The notes beneath the pieces were generated by a model. It saw only the letters and a program-made list of their open reading frames with translations, was not told the DNA's origin and did not search any database. A program made the translations under genes and the position numbers. From Lachnospiraceae bacterium (GTDB lineage Bacteria > Bacillota > Clostridia > Lachnospirales > Anaerotignaceae), in the NCBI GenBank assembly GCA_910576545.1, contig CAJTKM010000016.1, positions 1 to 64,000 on the forward strand: DNA of 64,000 nt, given 5' to 3'. Within the stretch, counting starts at the first letter, position 1, and each line of letters begins with the position of its first letter. Shown piece after piece: positions 61,075 to 64,000 of the stretch.

Positions 61075-62602
61075 TGCAGGGCTGTTCGGCGGCATCCGGC
61101 ATATGGCAATCGCCAAAAAGATTACATTGATGTACGGCGGCATCTTTTCCATATCCCTGCTGTTTATCAGTATTTTCATGGCTCTGAACATTTCGAGCCT
61201 TCAGCAGGGCAATATGCGGCGGGAGCTGACGCGGACGGTCGATAATATACAGAATTATCTGGACAGCGGCGGGGTTTTGAACGATGAAACACTTGCGGGT
61301 CTATTGGAAAACAAATATGTAGAAGTCAGCATACACAGCCTGAAGGACGGGAAAAGCTACAACAGCTATGTATGGGAAATGCCTGCGTTTATTATGGGGC
61401 GTCCGGAGCCGCTCGGGGAGCCTGTCCCGCCGGAAAAACGTGAGTTTTACGAGGACGCTTTCCGCCAACAGGAGAGGGAGATGCGGAAAAAAGGCTTTCA
61501 GGTGCATATGAAAAAAGAAAGCGATGGCGGCATTACGGAATATATCCTGCAAAATGAGCTGGAACAGCAGTTTATGCTGCTTTCCGGCATTTATGAGGCG
61601 GGGGACGGTCTTTATCTGATACAGGCGTTTAAGATGATGGACAGCGCGCGGTACATGTTCAAGCACTTCCTTACCACGCTGATACTTGTGGATTTCGTGG
61701 GTATCTTCTGCGCCTTCCTGATTGGGCGGTACATCAGCCGGAAAATGCTGCGGCCTGTGGCGGCGATACGTTCCGCTGCGGAGCGCATCAGCATAGAGGA
61801 CCTGAGCCGGAGGATACCGACGGAGGGGCCAGAGGACGAAATGATGGAGCTGACAGTCACGTTCAATTCTATGATAGAGCGTCTGGATACGGCGTTCCAA
61901 CGGCAGAATCAGTTTGTTTCAGACGCTTCGCATGAGCTGCGCACGCCCATTGCGGTTATCCAGGGCTACGCGAACCTCATCAACCGCTGGGGCAAGAGCG
62001 ACCCTGACGTTTTGCAGGAATCCATTGATTCCATACTGACGGAAACGGAGCATATGAGCGCGCTTATCCGCAAGCTGTTATTTCTGGCAAAAAGTGACCA
62101 GAACAGGCTGCACGCGCAGAAGGAAAAAATACTGCTGAATGATGTCGCGTCCGATATCGTGCGGGAGATGGCAGTGCTGGAACCGAAGCGGGAGGTTGTC
62201 TATCAGGAGGAGGCAGGCGTGACGCTTTGGGCGGATTATGACCTGATGAAACAGCTTTTATGGATACATGGGGAAAATGCCATAAAATATACGCATGACG
62301 GCGGCAGGATTACCGTACGTGTCTGGAAGGACAAAAAATACGGTTATGTTTCCATTGCGGATGACGGCGTAGGCATTGGCGAGGAGGACCGCGCGAAAAT
62401 TTTCGACCGCTTTTACCGCGTGGATAAATCCAGAAATAAGGAGATTTCCGGCACAGGGCTGGGGCTGGCGATTGCACGCTGGATTGTCGAATGCCACGAT
62501 GGGGAAATACTGCTGGAAAGCGAGCAGGGGAAAGGCACGGTATTTACCGATAAATTCCGGCTGTACGATGGGGATTCGTATGAAACAGCCAGAAAAGCGT
62601 AA
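61058..62602 (+). CDS. Two-component sensor histidine kinase
   Basis: A 514-residue membrane kinase. Membrane helices are at about 24-46 and 210-232, with an extracytoplasmic sensor between ('YVEVSIHSLKDGKSYNSYVW'), then HAMP (about 232-285), HisKA with 'FVSDASHELRTPIAVIQGYA' (His about 294) and HATPase with 'HGENAIKYTHDGGRITVRV', 'VSIADDGVGIGEEDRAKIF' and 'GTGLGLAIARWIVECHDG'. Start at ATG 61058, inside the regulator gene. The signal is unknown. Confidence 0.94.
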   Translation: MSKRSDAGLFGGIRHMAIAKKITLMYGGIFSISLLFISIFMALNISSLQQGNMRRELTRTVDNIQNYLDSGGVLNDETLAGLLENKYVEVSIHSLKDGKSYNSYVWEMPAFIMGRPEPLGEPVPPEKREFYEDAFRQQEREMRKKGFQVHMKKESDGGITEYILQNELEQQFMLLSGIYEAGDGLYLIQAFKMMDSARYMFKHFLTTLILVDFVGIFCAFLIGRYISRKMLRPVAAIRSAAERISIEDLSRRIPTEGPEDEMMELTVTFNSMIERLDTAFQRQNQFVSDASHELRTPIAVIQGYANLINRWGKSDPDVLQESIDSILTETEHMSALIRKLLFLAKSDQNRLHAQKEKILLNDVASDIVREMAVLEPKREVVYQEEAGVTLWADYDLMKQLLWIHGENAIKYTHDGGRITVRVWKDKKYGYVSIADDGVGIGEEDRAKIFDRFYRVDKSRNKEISGTGLGLAIARWIVECHDGEILLESEQGKGTVFTDKFRLYDGDSYETARKA

Positions 62603-62637
62603 AAATAAAGTATACACAGAAATACGGAAAATTTTCC

Positions 62638-62679
62638 GAAAAAATGCCGGAGAGCCTTGAAAACCAAGACTTCCGGCAT
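62638..62679 (-). terminator. Rho-independent terminator (leftward)
   Basis: ATGCCGGA/TCCGGCAT stem with inner CTTGG/CCAAG-like pairing; on the minus strand it is followed by TTTTTT. It ends the CotJC relic and may also stop transcripts of the kinase gene from the other side. Confidence 0.75.
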
Positions 62680-62712
62680 TTCGCATGTTCCGCTGGATAC
62701 GCGGGGGCGCGT

Positions 62713-62931
62713 TCAACCTTTGCAGCCGTTCTGCTGAACGAAGAAATAATGTTCCCTGTTCAGATAGTCCCGCGCAATCTCAAGGGCTTCGCCGAATCTC
62801 TGGAAATGCACAATTTCCCGTTCCCGCAGGAAACGCAGAGGGGCAAGCACTTCGGGGTTATCCGTCATATCAATAAGATATTCATAGGTACTGCGGGCTT
62901 TCTGCTCTGCCGCACCCGTATAAACACAAAC
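62713..62931 (-). pseudogene. cotJC: C-terminal relic of CotJC (manganese-catalase-like spore coat protein)
   Basis: The minus-strand frame reads 'AAEQKARSTYEYLIDMTDNP', 'EVLAPLRFLREREIVHFQRF' and 'GEALEIARDYLN' before a stop at 62713-62715, a clear match to the end of CotJC-type di-manganese catalases (E..HF..FGEAL). Upstream the frame meets a TGA (complement of 62932-62934), and no start codon or earlier domain follows. The preceding codons ('NLGDMGI') resemble an earlier part of CotJC, so an internal deletion plus loss of the N-terminus is likely. Its terminator is still present. Confidence 0.75.
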
Positions 62932-63007
62932 TCAGATACCCATATCGCCCAGATTTATGGTATAATTTACGCGAAGAAGCGGAGAAAAGCGAAAAGCAAA
63001 AAGAATT

Positions 63008-63487
63008 TTGCCGCTTGAGGAAAAAATTATTTTTGCTTTTCGCTTTGCAGAGCAACGCGACCGCAGAAAAAGCAATTTTTCTGCGGCTCCGCTTCGAATT
63101 GAAGTAAAATAAAAGCGAAGAAAGGCGGAAAAGACTTTGCCGCTTGAGGAAAAAATTATTTTTGCTTTTCGCTTTGCAGAGCAACGCGATCGCAGAAAAA
63201 GCAATTTTTCTGCGGCTCCGCTTCGAATTGAAGTAAAATAAAAGCGAAGAAAGGCGGAAAAGACTTTGCCGCTTGAGGAAAAAATTATTTTGCTTTTCGC
63301 TTTGCAGAGCAACGCGACCGCAGAAAAAGCAATTTTTCTGCGGCTCCGCTTCGAATCGAAGTAAAATAAAAGCGGAGAAAGGCGGAAAAGACTTTGCCGC
63401 TTGAGGAAAAAATTATTTTTGCTTTTCGCTTTGCAGAGCAACGCGACCGCAGAAAAAGCAATTTTTCTGCGGCCTCCGCTTCGATTC
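63008..63487. repeat. 129-bp tandem repeat array, about 3.7 units
   Basis: Units start at TTGCCGCTTGAGG at 63008, 63137, 63266 and 63394 (periods 129, 129, 128); the last is cut at about 63487. Units differ by only a few bases. Each contains a perfect 11-bp hairpin CCGCAGAAAAA-GCAA-TTTTTCTGCGG and one arm of a longer palindrome (AAAGCGAAAAGCAAAAA / TTTTTGCTTTTCGCTTT around the first unit). Frames stay open through the array on the minus strand because 129 is divisible by three. No spacers, so not CRISPR. Confidence 0.92.
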
Positions 63488-63522
63488 AGGTATTTCCACA
63501 TATTTGAGAAAGGGGAAAGTTT

Positions 63523-64000
63523 ATGCAGTTTCTTCATTTGGCAGACTTACATTTCGGGAAATCCATTCACGGAGTTTCCCTGCTGGAAAACGGCGACCAG
63601 CCAATCTGGACAGAACGTTTTCTGGAGCTGGTGCGGGAGGTACAGCCAGACGCGGTCGTCATTGCGGGGGATATTTACGACAGGAGTGCGCCCTCGGGGG
63701 AGGCGGTTGCCTTGTTGGACAGCGTCATAACGGCTTTGGCGGAGCTGGGGACGGCAGTATTGATTATTGCGGGGAACCACGATTCCGGACAGCGGCTTTC
63801 CTTTGGCGGCAGCCTGCTGGCAAAGCAGAATATTCATATTGCGGGTGTGCTTTCCCCGAAGCTGCCCTGCGTCACGCTTTATGATGAATACGGGCCGGTC
63901 CATTTCTGGCTGATGCCCTATGTGTTTCCGGCTCTTGTAGCGCAGAAGCTGGAGGACGACAGCATACACGATTATGACACCGCTGTGCGCAGGCTTTTAT
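63523..64000 (+). CDS. sbcD: Exonuclease subunit SbcD (Mre11-like), partial at window end
   Basis: The frame is open from ATG 63523 (AAAGGGG upstream) to the end of the window, 159 codons. It has the calcineurin-like phosphoesterase motifs 'MQFLHLADLHFGKSIHG' (D-x-H), 'DAVVIAGDIYDRSAPSGEAV' (GDxxD) and 'AVLIIAGNHDSGQRLSFGG' (GNHD), diagnostic for SbcD. With SbcC it cuts DNA hairpins and processes broken ends; sbcC is expected just downstream. The 129-bp hairpin array lies directly upstream. Confidence 0.95.
   Translation, partial: MQFLHLADLHFGKSIHGVSLLENGDQPIWTERFLELVREVQPDAVVIAGDIYDRSAPSGEAVALLDSVITALAELGTAVLIIAGNHDSGQRLSFGGSLLAKQNIHIAGVLSPKLPCVTLYDEYGPVHFWLMPYVFPALVAQKLEDDSIHDYDTAVRRLL

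Noticed and set aside
63008-63487. CRISPR array
   Set aside because: The units are contiguous near-identical copies with no unique spacers and are far longer than CRISPR repeats; no cas genes are present.
62932-63537. 201-residue minus-strand protein with 43-residue repeats
   Set aside because: The repeats come from the 129-bp DNA array, whose period is divisible by three. There is no ribosome site or recognisable protein, and the peptide is low-complexity.

Overview
The window comes from a spore-forming, flagellated member of the Firmicutes, most likely class Clostridia near the Lachnospirales. The signs are a complete spoVA operon with a SigmaG-like promoter, a SigV/RsiV-type sigma/anti-sigma pair, csrA directly upstream of flagellin, a cysteine-type T-box, a yjdF-type leader, strong AGGAGG ribosome binding sites and several TTG/GTG starts. 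I do not name a species.

Layout. 1-15.8 kb is an accessory island. It starts with a possible IS21-like end, then a defence operon on one strand: Phd/YefM-like protein, hsdM, hsdS, hsdR, an ImmA/IrrE-type metalloprotease and an Mrr-like restriction nuclease. An IS256-family element with an exact 8-bp target duplication lies at the end of that operon. Remnants of conjugative-element genes follow (a sigma-like fragment without a start codon, a zinc-finger protein, a truncated AlbA-type ATP-binding regulator joined tail to tail to another truncated gene), then a lone tyrosine recombinase and the C-terminal remnant of an integrase. The island lies against the 3' end of a tRNA-Val(GAC), a classical integration site. 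16-19.2 kb is a housekeeping operon (M24 peptidase, DUF2161, YccF, SanA/YdcF).

19.6-23.3 kb is the most interesting region. A 130-bp segment flanked by a 26-bp inverted repeat (25/26 identical) carries a consensus SigmaD/Sigma28 flagellar promoter (TAAA-N15-GCCGATAT) that points away from csrA and a 958-residue flagellin. If the segment inverted, the promoter would face them. This looks like a phase-variation switch captured in its OFF orientation, with a terminator placed to end the OFF transcript and a CsrA-binding hairpin in the flagellin leader. The lone tyrosine recombinase about 5 kb upstream is one candidate invertase.

23.5-35.9 kb holds MBL-fold, DUF1848, tRNase Z, TsaD, PspA/SPFH stress genes, yjdF, IspF, and a T-box-controlled cysE-cysS-mrnC-rlmB group. 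36-41.5 kb holds a chemoreceptor and spoVAA-AB-AC-AD-AE. 41.7-54 kb holds an HD protein, SdpI-like protein, SecA, RF2 with its programmed frameshift, a pseudouridine synthase, a nucleotidyltransferase, an ECF sigma factor, a cyclase-family protein, PepD, an AI-2E-type transporter and an RseC-like protein. 54-64 kb holds a lipoprotein, a glycosyltransferase, a GH31 glucosidase, the SigV/RsiV pair, a two-component system, a CotJC relic, four 129-bp tandem repeats and the start of sbcD, which runs off the window.

Three repeat families recur: a 169-bp MITE-like element (two inverted copies 33 kb apart), a multi-hairpin intergenic repeat (at least five copies with compensatory stem changes), and the 129-bp tandem array upstream of sbcD. 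All family assignments rest on motif recognition by eye; no database search was run.
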